Origin: Marifrigoribacter sp965178585
GTDB lineage: Bacteria; Bacteroidota; Bacteroidia; Flavobacteriales; Flavobacteriaceae
Reading direction: 5' to 3'
DNA length: 64,000 bases
Assembly (NCBI GenBank): GCA_965178585.1
Contig: OZ238267.1
Location: 2,232,001-2,296,000 of the forward strand
Shown: piece after piece, positions 8,921 to 17,221 of the stretch
Position numbering within the stretch: position 1 is the first letter of the stretch
How the letters are laid out: the number at the start of each line of letters is the position of its first letter
Notes under the pieces: model-generated
Told to the model about the DNA's origin: nothing
Database searches by the model: none
What the model saw: only the letters and a program-made list of their open reading frames with translations
Program-made: the position numbers and the translations under genes

Positions 8921-9256
8921 CTAGATTTCTTTTTGAATTCGGATGGGAACTTTATATTCTACTCCTTTTTTTAATCCTGAATCAATCTTTTGATAATTCA
9001 ATCTGCTTTTTATGTATTTACAGAATTGTTTAGTTTCACAATCTACAGAAAGTACAACTACTTCATTGTTCTTATTGACAACAAATGTTACAACAGCTCT
9101 GATGTCAGAATCAACTTCAAATCCAGGAGCTTTTAAAAGTTCTCCTATTTCTTTAGTTGGTTCTAATGGTAAAGTTACTGGGTCTACTCCTGCGTAAGAA
9201 GTTAAAGTTCCGATAAAAAGCGCTAACGCTACTAAAATTACATTTACTTTTTTCAT
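8921..9256 (-). CDS. Small secreted protein, TonB C-terminal-like domain
   Basis: A 111-residue exported protein. I place the start at the ATG at 9256 because MKKVNVILVALALFIGTLTS is an ideal Sec signal peptide (cleavage after SYA, about residue 22), whereas the longer frame from 9286 adds ten polar residues before it. The mature domain is short (about 88 residues). It has the pattern AVVTFVVNKNNEVVVLSVDC, then a pair of cysteines (CETKQFC) and SRLNYQKIDSGLKKGVEYKVPI. This resembles the small TonB-C-like domains common in Flavobacteriia. Function is unknown; it is monocistronic between two terminators. Confidence 0.7.
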   Translation of the reverse strand: MKKVNVILVALALFIGTLTSYAGVDPVTLPLEPTKEIGELLKAPGFEVDSDIRAVVTFVVNKNNEVVVLSVDCETKQFCKYIKSRLNYQKIDSGLKKGVEYKVPIRIQKEI

Positions 9257-9365
9257 TGTTATTCGTTTTAAATGATTGATATACAAAGAAGACGATACTT
9301 TGATAACAATTGTTACACGAATTCATATTTTTTAACGAATACTTAACGCAACCTACCTTTAAAAC

Positions 9366-9394
9366 AAAAAAAAGCCTTAAATAAATAAGGCTTT
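9366..9394 (-). terminator. sucC terminator
   Basis: Arms AAAGCCTTA (9371-9379) and TAAGGCTTT (9386-9394) form a 9-bp stem. The plus-strand A-run at 9366-9373 becomes a T-run on the minus strand, 31 bases beyond the sucC stop. Confidence 0.75.
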
Positions 9395-9424
9395 CTAAAT
9401 TATTTTATGATGAATTGGACTACA

Positions 9425-10615
9425 CTAAGCCAAAACCTCTTGTACTTTATCTGCAGCTTCTTGAAATTCAATAACACTATAAACATCCAAACCGCTTTCG
9501 TCAATTAACTTTTTAGCAATATCTGCATTGGTCCCTTCTAAACGAACAATGATTGGAACTTCAATCGTTCCGATGTTTTTATATGCATCTATGATTCCTT
9601 GAGCAACACGATCACAACGAACGATTCCTCCGAAAATATTAACTAATATAGCTTTTACACTAGGATCTTTTAGGATTAAGTTAAAAGCAATTTCAACACG
9701 TTCAGCATCTGCAGTACCTCCAACATCTAAAAAGTTAGCAGGTTCACCACCAGCTTGCTTAATTAAATCCATGGTAGCCATTGCTAATCCAGCACCATTT
9801 ACCATACAACCCACATTACCATCTAAGTCCACATAACTTAAGCCTACAGCTTTAGCTTCAACCTCTACTGGATTTTCTTCTCTTAAATCTCTTAAGGCAG
9901 CATAATCTTTATGGCGGAATAATGCATTATCATCTATAGTAACTTTAGCATCTACAGCTATTACTCGATCATCACTTGTTTTTAAAACTGGATTGATTTC
10001 GAATAATGAAGAATCTGATTTTACATATGCAGTATATAAAGCTGAAACAAACTTTGTCATTTCTTTAAATGCTTTTCCACTAAGCCCTAAATTGAAAGCT
10101 ATTTTTCTAGCTTGAAAAGGAAGCAATCCCATCGTAGGGTCTATTTCTTCATTGAAAATTAAATGTGGTGTATTTTCAGCTACTGCTTCAATATCCATCC
10201 CTCCTTCTGTAGAATACATAATCATGTTTCTACCAGTTGCTCTATTCATAAGTACACTAATGTAATATTCACTAGGCTCAGATTCACCTGGATAATATAC
10301 ATCTTCAGCTACTAAAACTTGACTTACAAATTTACCTTCAGCACTCGTTTGAGGAGTTACCAAATGCATACCAATAATCTGATCTGCAATTTGTTCTACT
10401 TCCTCTAAACTTTTGGCTAATTTTACTCCACCACCTTTTCCACGGCCACCGGCATGAACTTGAGCTTTGATTACGTGCCAACCCGTTCCTGTATCTTCTG
10501 TTAATTTTTTAGCAGCAGCTACAGCTTCAGCTGGAGTTTGTGCAACAATTCCTCGTTGAATTTCAACTCCAAAACTGTTTAACATTTCTTTTCCTTGATA
10601 TTCGTGTAAATTCAT
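9425..10615 (-). CDS. sucC: Succinate--CoA ligase [ADP-forming] beta subunit
   Basis: Beta subunit of succinyl-CoA synthetase, which makes ATP or GTP from succinyl-CoA in the TCA cycle. The 396 residues match the usual size. An N-terminal ATP-grasp domain starts MNLHEYQGKEMLNSFGV, with VHAGGRGKGGGVK near 51. The C-terminal CoA-ligase domain holds GCMVNGAGLAMATMDLIK and GGEPANFLDVGG (near 270-300) and NIFGGIVRCD. It lacks an adjacent sucD, which is common in this phylum. A strong terminator follows, and a perfect palindrome lies in its leader. Confidence 0.97.
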   Translation of the reverse strand: MNLHEYQGKEMLNSFGVEIQRGIVAQTPAEAVAAAKKLTEDTGTGWHVIKAQVHAGGRGKGGGVKLAKSLEEVEQIADQIIGMHLVTPQTSAEGKFVSQVLVAEDVYYPGESEPSEYYISVLMNRATGRNMIMYSTEGGMDIEAVAENTPHLIFNEEIDPTMGLLPFQARKIAFNLGLSGKAFKEMTKFVSALYTAYVKSDSSLFEINPVLKTSDDRVIAVDAKVTIDDNALFRHKDYAALRDLREENPVEVEAKAVGLSYVDLDGNVGCMVNGAGLAMATMDLIKQAGGEPANFLDVGGTADAERVEIAFNLILKDPSVKAILVNIFGGIVRCDRVAQGIIDAYKNIGTIEVPIIVRLEGTNADIAKKLIDESGLDVYSVIEFQEAADKVQEVLA

Positions 10616-10627
10616 AATATGCTATTT

Positions 10628-10645
10628 TTCCGAATATATTCGGAA
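10628..10645. repeat. 18-bp perfect palindrome in the sucC leader
   Basis: TTCCGAATATATTCGGAA is fully self-complementary. It lies between the candidate -7 box (10661-10668) and the sucC start codon (10615), so it could act as a repressor site or as a leader hairpin. Confidence 0.55.
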
Positions 10646-10660
10646 TTAATTTTCAGATTG

Positions 10661-10668
10661 CAAAAATA
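10661..10668 (-). promoter_or_regulatory. Candidate sucC -7 box
   Basis: On the minus strand this reads TATTTTTG, matching TAnnTTTG, 45 bases before the start codon. No TTG is seen at the expected upstream distance. Confidence 0.4.
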
Positions 10669-10735
10669 ACAAATGTTACGTTCATTTTGGATTTCTGACT
10701 CCTGTTTTTTTTAGTTTTTAAAAAAATAGTTAGAC

Positions 10736-10761
10736 AAAAAAAGCCCAACATATAGTTGGGC
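10736..10761 (-). terminator. fhs terminator
   Basis: Arms GCCCAAC (10743-10749) and GTTGGGC (10755-10761) form a 7-bp stem with a 5-base loop. The plus-strand A-run at 10736-10742 gives a T-run on the minus strand, 40 bases past the fhs stop. Confidence 0.75.
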
Positions 10762-10801
10762 TCAAAAAGTATTTTTTGATTAGTGAATCTATTTAATACT
10801 A

Positions 10802-12493
10802 TTAAGACAATCCAGAAATTTTCCCATTATCATCTATATACATTCCTTCAGATGCTGGTACAGCAGGTAGTCCCGGCATACGCATCATATTACCTAAAAT
10901 AGGAATTATGAATCCTGCCCCTGCAGCAATTTCAAATTCTCTAACTGTAACATTAAATCCGGTTGGTCTTCCTGTTAATTTATCATTGTCTGAAAAAGAC
11001 TTTTGAGTTTTCGCCATACAAACTGCAAGTTTATCTAATCCTAAATTTTCAATTTTACGTAACCCTATTAATGCCTTTTTAGAATATTCAACTCCTTCGG
11101 CACCATATATTTCTTTTGCAATGGTTTCAATTTTTTCTTTAACGGGAGCATTCCAATCGTATAATTGTTTGAACTCGTTATTTCCATTTTCAATTTCGTT
11201 TACAACTGCAGCTGCTAATTCTGTAGTTCCTTCACCACCTTCAGCAAATCCTTTAGATACAACTGCTTTTACTCCTAGGGCTGCACAACGTTCTTGGATT
11301 AATGCTACTTCTTCATCACTATCTGAAAAGAAAGAATTAATTGCCACAACAGGATTCAATCCAAATTTTTTCATATTCTCAATATGTTTTTCAAGGTTTA
11401 CAAAACCTTTACCAACACGTTCCACACTTGCATCATTATATTGTTCTTTAGTGGCACCACCATGGTGACGTAAAGCTCTAATTGTTGCTACTAATACCAC
11501 TACTTTAGGTTTTAAATTACCAGAAACACATTTAATATCTAAGAATTTTTCAGCTCCTAAATCGGCTCCAAACCCTGCTTCAGTAACTACATAATCCGAT
11601 AAAGTCATCCCCATTTTAGTTGCTAAAATAGTATTGGTTCCTTGCGCTATATTTGCAAAAGGACCTCCGTGAATGATAGCAGGATTTCCTTCTAATGTTT
11701 GCACTAAGTTAGGATTAATAGCATCTTTTAATAAGATAGCCATTGCATTTTCTGCATTTAAATCTCTAGCGTAAATAGGTTTTTTATCGAAAGTTTGCCC
11801 CACATAAATATTTCCTAAACGATCTTTTAAATCTGAAAAATCTTTAGCCATACATAGAATTGCCATTACTTCAGAAGCTGGTGTTATATTAAAACCATCT
11901 TCTCTTGGAATACCGTTTGCAGTTCCTCCTAAACCAATAACAATGTCACGTAAAGCTCTATCATTCATATCCATTACACGTTTCCAGGCAATGGTTCTTG
12001 GATCGATACCCAAACTTCTAGTTTTAGATTGTATATTATTATCAATTAATGCAGAAAGTAAATTATTTGCTTTTTCAATTGCAGAAAAATCTCCCGTAAA
12101 ATGTAGATTGATATCTTCCATAGGTACAACTTGTGAGTAACCACCACCGGCTGCTCCACCTTTAATTCCAAAAACAGGACCTAATGAAGGCTCTCTTAAA
12201 ACTACCGTTGCTTGTTTCCCTATTTTATTTAAACCTTCTGTTAACCCAATAGAAACAGTTGTTTTACCTTCTCCTGCCGGAGTTGGAGTTAGTGCAGTAA
12301 CCAAAATTAAATTACTCTTTGCCACTTTTTCCTCATCGATTAAACGAATAGGTAGCTTCGCTTTGTATTTTCCATACATTTCTATATCATCTTCAGAAAT
12401 ATTTAGCTTACTTGCTATATCCTTAATATGAATCATTTTATTTCCTTGAGCAATTTCTATATCTGATAAAAATTTATTTTCTGGTGCACTCAT
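10802..12493 (-). CDS. fhs: Formate--tetrahydrofolate ligase
   Basis: Makes 10-formyl-tetrahydrofolate from formate, tetrahydrofolate and ATP in one-carbon metabolism. The 563 residues are close to the family norm of about 555. The nucleotide-binding P-loop is TPAGEGKTTVSIGL near residue 72. LREPSLGPVFGIKGGAAGGGYSQV and AIIHGGPFANIAQGTNTI are family signatures. The C-terminal segment GFIIPILGNMMRMPGLPAVP is also diagnostic. It stands alone: a -7 box (TACATTTG, 12529-12522 on the minus strand) lies 29 bases before the start codon and a terminator follows it. Confidence 0.97.
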   Translation of the reverse strand: MSAPENKFLSDIEIAQGNKMIHIKDIASKLNISEDDIEMYGKYKAKLPIRLIDEEKVAKSNLILVTALTPTPAGEGKTTVSIGLTEGLNKIGKQATVVLREPSLGPVFGIKGGAAGGGYSQVVPMEDINLHFTGDFSAIEKANNLLSALIDNNIQSKTRSLGIDPRTIAWKRVMDMNDRALRDIVIGLGGTANGIPREDGFNITPASEVMAILCMAKDFSDLKDRLGNIYVGQTFDKKPIYARDLNAENAMAILLKDAINPNLVQTLEGNPAIIHGGPFANIAQGTNTILATKMGMTLSDYVVTEAGFGADLGAEKFLDIKCVSGNLKPKVVVLVATIRALRHHGGATKEQYNDASVERVGKGFVNLEKHIENMKKFGLNPVVAINSFFSDSDEEVALIQERCAALGVKAVVSKGFAEGGEGTTELAAAVVNEIENGNNEFKQLYDWNAPVKEKIETIAKEIYGAEGVEYSKKALIGLRKIENLGLDKLAVCMAKTQKSFSDNDKLTGRPTGFNVTVREFEIAAGAGFIIPILGNMMRMPGLPAVPASEGMYIDDNGKISGLS

Positions 12494-12521
12494 AATATCT
12501 ATATAATTTTTAAAACGGTTA

Positions 12522-12529
12522 CAAATGTA
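12522..12529 (-). promoter_or_regulatory. Candidate fhs -7 box
   Basis: Reads TACATTTG on the minus strand, matching TAnnTTTG, 29 bases before the fhs start codon. The upstream TTG element is not evident. Confidence 0.4.
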
Positions 12530-12657
12530 ATGATTTTAGAAAATAGACATTTATCTATTTTAATAAAACCATTTCTTTATAATTTATTTCTATTTGGAAT
12601 CTATTATTAAAGGGATATTAGCTAGCTTAGCTTCTATAAATTAACACCCTATTTAAT

Positions 12658-13134
12658 ATGACTGAAAGTGATCAAATTTTTATGAGAAGAGCCATTGAAT
12701 TGGCTGAAATTGGAATGAATTCTAATGAAGGAGGACCTTTTGGTGCTGTTGTTGTAAAAGATGGAAAGATTATCGCCGAAGGAAATAATGGAGTAACCTC
12801 AACCAATGATCCGACTGCTCACGCTGAAGTAGTAGCTATTCGAAGAGCTTGTGAAAAGCTTAATTCTTTTCAATTAAATGATTGTATTATTTATACTTCT
12901 TGCGAACCTTGCCCAATGTGTTTAGGAGCTATCTACTGGGCAAGACCCAAAAAAGTTTTTTATGCTTGTGATAAAAATGATGCTGCAAAAATCGATTTTG
13001 ATGATCAATTTATTTATGATGAAATAGATATGCCTATAGAAAAAAGGACCATTCCATTTGTTAGAATCCTAAAAGAAGAAGGTGTGAATGTATTTAATCA
13101 ATGGTCTAGTAAAATGGATAAGATCAAATATTAA
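12658..13134 (+). CDS. guaD: Guanine deaminase, CMP/dCMP-deaminase fold
   Basis: Deaminates guanine to xanthine in purine salvage or catabolism. The 158-residue protein has the zinc-dependent cytidine-deaminase fold. Expected ligands are His55, Cys85 and Cys88, with proton shuttle Glu57 (TAHAEV and CEPCPMC). It reads closely like Bacillus-type GuaD along its whole length, including GGPFGAVVVKDGKIIAEG, LGAIYWARPKKVFYA and FDDQFIYDEID. The alternative tRNA adenosine deaminase TadA lacks that last segment. Its stop codon abuts the stop of the converging thioredoxin gene with no gap. Confidence 0.88.
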   Translation: MTESDQIFMRRAIELAEIGMNSNEGGPFGAVVVKDGKIIAEGNNGVTSTNDPTAHAEVVAIRRACEKLNSFQLNDCIIYTSCEPCPMCLGAIYWARPKKVFYACDKNDAAKIDFDDQFIYDEIDMPIEKRTIPFVRILKEEGVNVFNQWSSKMDKIKY

Positions 13135-13725
13135 TTATTCTGTCAATAATTCTTCTATTGTTTGGTGTACCTTATTACTATTCCAACTAGCAGCTCCTAC
13201 CTTTTTCATTACTATTTCACCATTTTTAGAGATTAAAAACGTTGTTGGTAAAGAAGATGACTCTAATACTTTGGGTTCATTTTCTAAAGATAAATAAATA
13301 GGTAACTCATAGCCTTCTTTCTTTAAAAATTTTTCAATTTTTTCTTGAGGGTCGTTTGTTATAAGGTAGAAGTCAACTTTACCTTTGTAATTGTTATACA
13401 ATTCTTGAATTTCTGGCATTTCTGCTATACAAGGCGGGCACCAAGTAGCCCAATAGTTGATTAGTACTACTTTACCTTCTGATTGAATAAGGTTTTTGGT
13501 TTCAGATTTTGTAGTTCTTAAATTCCAATTATAATTTTTTAAAACAGATCTATCTTCTTTTTCAATTTCAGAAGGGCTAAAAGAAATAGTTCGTTGTAAA
13601 AAAACCTGAATTGGCATTCTTGTTTGTGGTATGATCATTAGGATGATAAACAATCCAAATAAAATATTACTCCAATGTTTTTTTATATAATCCATTCTTT
13701 TTTTAATAAAGTCAAAATTAACCAT
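13135..13725 (-). CDS. Membrane-anchored thioredoxin-like protein (TlpA type)
   Basis: A 196-residue envelope thiol-disulfide oxidoreductase. One N-terminal membrane segment (about residues 19-34, ILFGLFIILMIIPQ) should anchor it, with the thioredoxin domain in the periplasm. The active site is WCPPC, Cys96 and Cys99, in VVLINYWATWCPPCIAEMPE. A cis-Pro loop appears in SSSLPTTFLISKNGE near 157. TlpA/ResA-like proteins reduce apocytochrome or metallochaperone thiols; the exact client is unknown. It converges on guaD with directly adjoining stop codons and no visible terminator. Confidence 0.82.
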   Translation of the reverse strand: MVNFDFIKKRMDYIKKHWSNILFGLFIILMIIPQTRMPIQVFLQRTISFSPSEIEKEDRSVLKNYNWNLRTTKSETKNLIQSEGKVVLINYWATWCPPCIAEMPEIQELYNNYKGKVDFYLITNDPQEKIEKFLKKEGYELPIYLSLENEPKVLESSSLPTTFLISKNGEIVMKKVGAASWNSNKVHQTIEELLTE

Positions 13726-13754
13726 TAAAGCTTACTCTATTATTATAATTATTT

Positions 13755-13762
13755 TAAATTTG
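13755..13762 (+). promoter_or_regulatory. Candidate -7 box of the GH109/GHMP kinase operon
   Basis: TAAATTTG matches TAnnTTTG and lies 36 bases before the chosen ATG at 13799. It overlaps an upstream in-frame TTG at 13760, which supports the downstream start. The -33 TTG is not clear. Confidence 0.4.
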
Positions 13763-13798
13763 TTTACGAGCCATTACTATAAATCCAAAATATATACT

Positions 13799-15157
13799 AT
13801 GAGTACACGAAGAAATTTTGTTAAACAAACTGCTACATTGGGTGCGGGGATTGCTTTAGCTCCTCAATTAACATTTGGAAATACCAGTTCTACTAAAGAA
13901 ATACTTAATGTTGGACTTATTGGTGTTGGATTAAGAGGTACCAATCACTTAAATAATTTATTATCACGAGATGATTGTAATATTACCGCCATTTGTGATA
14001 TTGATGATAAAAGAATTTCGATAGCTCAAGATCTAATTACTGAAAAAGGCCATAAAAAAGCTCAAGTATTTGGAAAATACGATTACGATTATAGGAACTT
14101 GTTGGCATTAAAAGAAATTGATGCTATTATTATTTCTACTCCTTGGTTGTGGCATACTAAAATGTCTAAAGATTCTATGAAAGCAGGAAAATATACTGCA
14201 GTAGAAGTTTCGGCTGCCAATACAATGGAAGAATGCTGGGATCTCGTAAATGTACATGAAGAAACAGGATCTCATTTAATGATTTTAGAAAATGTAAACT
14301 ATCGTAGAGATATTTTAGCAGTTTTAAATATGGTAAAGCAAAATGTATTTGGAGAATTATTACATTTTAGATGTGGTTACCAACATGATTTGCGTTTTGT
14401 AAAATTTAATGATGGAAAAACTCCTTATGGTAAAGGAGCGGAATTTGGTGAAAAAGGAATCTCAGAATCTGCTTGGCGTACTCAACATTCTCTTTTACGA
14501 AATGCCGATGTATATCCTACTCATGGAGTTGGCCCAATTGCTACTATGTGTAATATCAACAGAGGAAACCGTTTTGTTTCTATGACTTCACATGCTACAA
14601 AAGGTGTTGGATTGAATAAGTATATAAAAGATGTTGGAGGAAAAGATCATCCCAATGCAAAACTAAAATTTAAACAAGGAGATATTATAACTTCTACTTT
14701 AGATACTGCAAACGGAGAAACTATTATAGTTACACATGATTGTAATTCACCACGCCCCTACTCACTAGGATTTAGAGTTCAAGGAAGTGAAGGATTGTGG
14801 GAAGTAGATGGAAACCGAATTTATATAGAAGGTAAAACTGAAAAATCTCACCGATGGGATGATGCTACTATATGGCTAGAACGATATGACCATCCTTTAT
14901 GGAAACGATTTGGTGAACATGCTGAAGGCGCAGGACATGGGGGTATGGACTTTTTTGTAATCAATGCTTTTGTAGAATCTGCAAAACAAAATATTGCTCC
15001 GCCTTTAGACGCCTACGATGCTGCTGCTTGGAGTGCTATTACTCCACTTTCGGAAGTATCAATCGCTAATAATGGAGAACCGCAGGATTTTCCTGATTTT
15101 ACTAGAGGTGATTGGGTAAAACGTACTCCTTATAACTGGGATAAAAACACCTATTAA
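13799..15157 (+). CDS. GH109-family NAD-dependent glycosidase (alpha-N-acetylgalactosaminidase-like), Tat signal
   Basis: Predicted exported glycosidase of the Gfo/Idh/MocA fold, 452 residues. Family GH109 enzymes hydrolyse alpha-N-acetylgalactosaminides with a tightly bound NAD. I start at 13799 so that the protein opens with the twin-arginine peptide MSTRRNFVKQTATLGAGIAL. The Rossmann motif GLIGVGLRG is at 39-47. VEVSAANTMEECWDLV (135-150), the region at 238-250 with YPTHGVGP, and GAGHGGMDFF match the Elizabethkingia GH109 enzyme as I recall it. The kinase gene starts 10 bases after the stop, so the two are probably coupled. A plain sugar dehydrogenase is possible but less likely. Confidence 0.78.
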   Translation: MSTRRNFVKQTATLGAGIALAPQLTFGNTSSTKEILNVGLIGVGLRGTNHLNNLLSRDDCNITAICDIDDKRISIAQDLITEKGHKKAQVFGKYDYDYRNLLALKEIDAIIISTPWLWHTKMSKDSMKAGKYTAVEVSAANTMEECWDLVNVHEETGSHLMILENVNYRRDILAVLNMVKQNVFGELLHFRCGYQHDLRFVKFNDGKTPYGKGAEFGEKGISESAWRTQHSLLRNADVYPTHGVGPIATMCNINRGNRFVSMTSHATKGVGLNKYIKDVGGKDHPNAKLKFKQGDIITSTLDTANGETIIVTHDCNSPRPYSLGFRVQGSEGLWEVDGNRIYIEGKTEKSHRWDDATIWLERYDHPLWKRFGEHAEGAGHGGMDFFVINAFVESAKQNIAPPLDAYDAAAWSAITPLSEVSIANNGEPQDFPDFTRGDWVKRTPYNWDKNTY

Positions 15158-15166
15158 AAATAGTCA

Positions 15167-16255
15167 ATGAGTACTAAAATATCCCTCGCTACTCCTGCAC
15201 GTATTTGTTTGTTTGGTGACCATCAAGATTATTTAGGCCTGCCAGTTATCGCTTGTGCTATTAATAAACATATTACACTTACTGCAACAGAAAATAATAG
15301 TAATCAATTAATTATATCATTACCAGATATTCAATCTCAACGAGAAATTGATGTCTCAGATACTTTCGAAACATTAGAAAAAGGAGATCATTTTGCCTCT
15401 GCAATTCGAGTTGTAAGAAGATATGGTGCCATCATTGATAATGGCTGGAATATTAATATAAGTGGTAATATTCCTATTAATGCAGGTGTTTCTAGTTCCT
15501 CTGCTGTATTAGTGTCATGGGTCCATTTTTTATTAAAAGCATTTGGAACTACAACTAAAATCACACCAGAATTTATTGCTCAATTGGCTTATGAAGCTGA
15601 AGTTGTAGAGCATAATTCACCAGGTGGAAAAATGGATCAATATTCAATAGCAATCGGGAATATAATATTTTTAGAAACCGGTGAACATTTTAATTGTGAA
15701 GTAATTGGTGATTCATTAGATGGAATGATTTTAGGGGAATCTGGAATTTTGAAAGATACCATTGGCCTATTGAGGAGTTCAAAATCAAATGCTTTAAAAG
15801 CAATAGTACTTATTAAAAAAGAAGAAACTGGTTTTGCCCTTGAAAAAGCAACTATTAAAGATTATGAAAAACATCAATCTCTTCTTCCTAAAGGGTTAAA
15901 ACCCTATTTCTATGCAGCCATTAAAAATCATATCATAACTCAAAAGGCTTTAATAGAATTAAAGAAACCTATTAAAAATTACCAAGTAATAGGTGACTTA
16001 ATGAATCAACATCATACTATTTTACGAGATAATTTAAAAATAACGGTACCTAGAATTGATGATATGATTAATGCAGCTTTGGAAGCTGGAGCTTACGGTG
16101 CAAAGATAATTGGATCTGGCGGGGGTGGTTGTGTCGTTGCCTTATCTCCTCCCCTTTTACATAACAAAATTAGTCAAGCAATTAAAACTGCGGGAGGCAA
16201 AGATGACTATCCTGTTTTAGTAGCAAAAGGTACTCAAATAATATCCAATGGCTAA
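15167..16255 (+). CDS. GHMP-family sugar kinase, galactokinase-like
   Basis: Predicted ATP-dependent sugar 1-kinase, 362 residues. Galactokinase-type motif 1 is FGDHQDYLGLPVI (16-28). The ATP-binding motif 2 is PINAGVSSSSAV (103-114), followed by SPGGKMDQYSIAIG near 155. Motif 3 is GAKIIGSGGGGCVVAL at about 310-325. Galactokinase normally has GEHTDYN in motif 1; here it is GDHQDYL, so the substrate may not be galactose. The position between a GH109 glycosidase and a nucleotidyltransferase suggests N-acetylgalactosamine or another C2-modified sugar (inference). It overlaps the next gene by 8 bases. Confidence 0.82.
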   Translation: MSTKISLATPARICLFGDHQDYLGLPVIACAINKHITLTATENNSNQLIISLPDIQSQREIDVSDTFETLEKGDHFASAIRVVRRYGAIIDNGWNINISGNIPINAGVSSSSAVLVSWVHFLLKAFGTTTKITPEFIAQLAYEAEVVEHNSPGGKMDQYSIAIGNIIFLETGEHFNCEVIGDSLDGMILGESGILKDTIGLLRSSKSNALKAIVLIKKEETGFALEKATIKDYEKHQSLLPKGLKPYFYAAIKNHIITQKALIELKKPIKNYQVIGDLMNQHHTILRDNLKITVPRIDDMINAALEAGAYGAKIIGSGGGGCVVALSPPLLHNKISQAIKTAGGKDDYPVLVAKGTQIISNG

Positions 16256-17114
16256 AAATTTAGTAATATTAGCAGGAGGTGCTTCTTCTAGAATGAAAAA
16301 GTCTATGGCTTCCGAAAATCTTTCGAAAGAAGAATTGAACCATGCCAATTCGAGAAGTAAAGCCTTATTAGGATTTGGAAAAAACAATAGGCCTATACTG
16401 GACTTTTTATTACTAAATGCTGAAAAAGCAGGATATAAAAACATCTTTCTTATTATTAGTGAAAAAGGAGAGCTCTTTAAAGAATATTACGGCAAAAAAC
16501 TGACTAATAATTCTTTTAAAAATCTTTCTGTTTCGTATGCTACTCAATACATCCCGAAAAACAGAATTAAGCCTTTTGGCACAGCAGATGCTCTTTTTCA
16601 AGCCTTAGAACAATATCCAATATTACAAAAAGAGTCTTTTACGGTTTGTAATAGCGACAACTTATATTCGGTAGAGGTTTTAAGTGCTTTATTAAATTGC
16701 CATGACCCAAATGCATTTATAAATTACGACCGAGATGGATTGCTTTTTCCTATGGAAAAGATAGAACGTTTTGCATTAACTTTAGTTAATAATCAAGATC
16801 AATTGACAGCTATTGTAGAAAAACCTTCCAAAGATAAAGTAGATTTTTATAAAGATTCAGAAGGTAAATTTAGAGTTAGTATGAATATCTTTAAGTTTAC
16901 AGGAAATGAAATTTTTCCTTTTCTAAGAAATTGCCCTGTCGATCCTATCCGAAACGAAAAAGAACTCCCCACTGCTATTTTACATATGATTAAAGAAACT
17001 TCATTTTATATAAAAGGAATTCCATTTCATGAGCATGTACCCGATTTAACTTCAAAAGAGGATATTGCAATTATGAAATCGTATTTAGAGACCCATTATA
17101 AAGAGCTATTTTAA
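16248..17114 (+). CDS. Sugar-1-phosphate nucleotidyltransferase
   Basis: Predicted enzyme joining a sugar-1-phosphate to a nucleotide, 288 residues, GT-A-like fold. The glycine-rich NTP loop is LAGGASSRM near residue 8. An insert of about 20 residues separates it from the conserved lysine (SKALLGFG). The metal-binding Asp lies in FTVCNSDNLYSVE near 138, and IVEKPS follows near 190. Its start overlaps the kinase gene by 8 bases, pointing to a kinase/nucleotidyltransferase pair that would make an activated sugar. The nucleotide and sugar cannot be told from sequence. Confidence 0.78.
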   Translation: MAKNLVILAGGASSRMKKSMASENLSKEELNHANSRSKALLGFGKNNRPILDFLLLNAEKAGYKNIFLIISEKGELFKEYYGKKLTNNSFKNLSVSYATQYIPKNRIKPFGTADALFQALEQYPILQKESFTVCNSDNLYSVEVLSALLNCHDPNAFINYDRDGLLFPMEKIERFALTLVNNQDQLTAIVEKPSKDKVDFYKDSEGKFRVSMNIFKFTGNEIFPFLRNCPVDPIRNEKELPTAILHMIKETSFYIKGIPFHEHVPDLTSKEDIAIMKSYLETHYKELF

Positions 17115-17155
17115 GACTGGCATCAGACATTAAAATGTAGTGATAAAAGAATTAG

Positions 17156-17170
17156 TATCTTAGTAAGATA
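17156..17170. repeat. Short palindrome upstream of the nitrilase gene
   Basis: TATCTTA-G-TAAGATA, a perfect 7-base inverted repeat 52 bases before the nitrilase ATG. It could be a regulator site; no tail suggests a terminator. Confidence 0.25.
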
Positions 17171-17221
17171 TTCTAGTTATAGATAATTTTTAATTGTTGT
17201 AGCTAATTAAAGGTAACTAAG

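Noticed and set aside
13760..13798. TTG start extending the GH109 protein
   Set aside because: The TTG overlaps the -7 box and would place 13 extra residues before a clear Tat signal.
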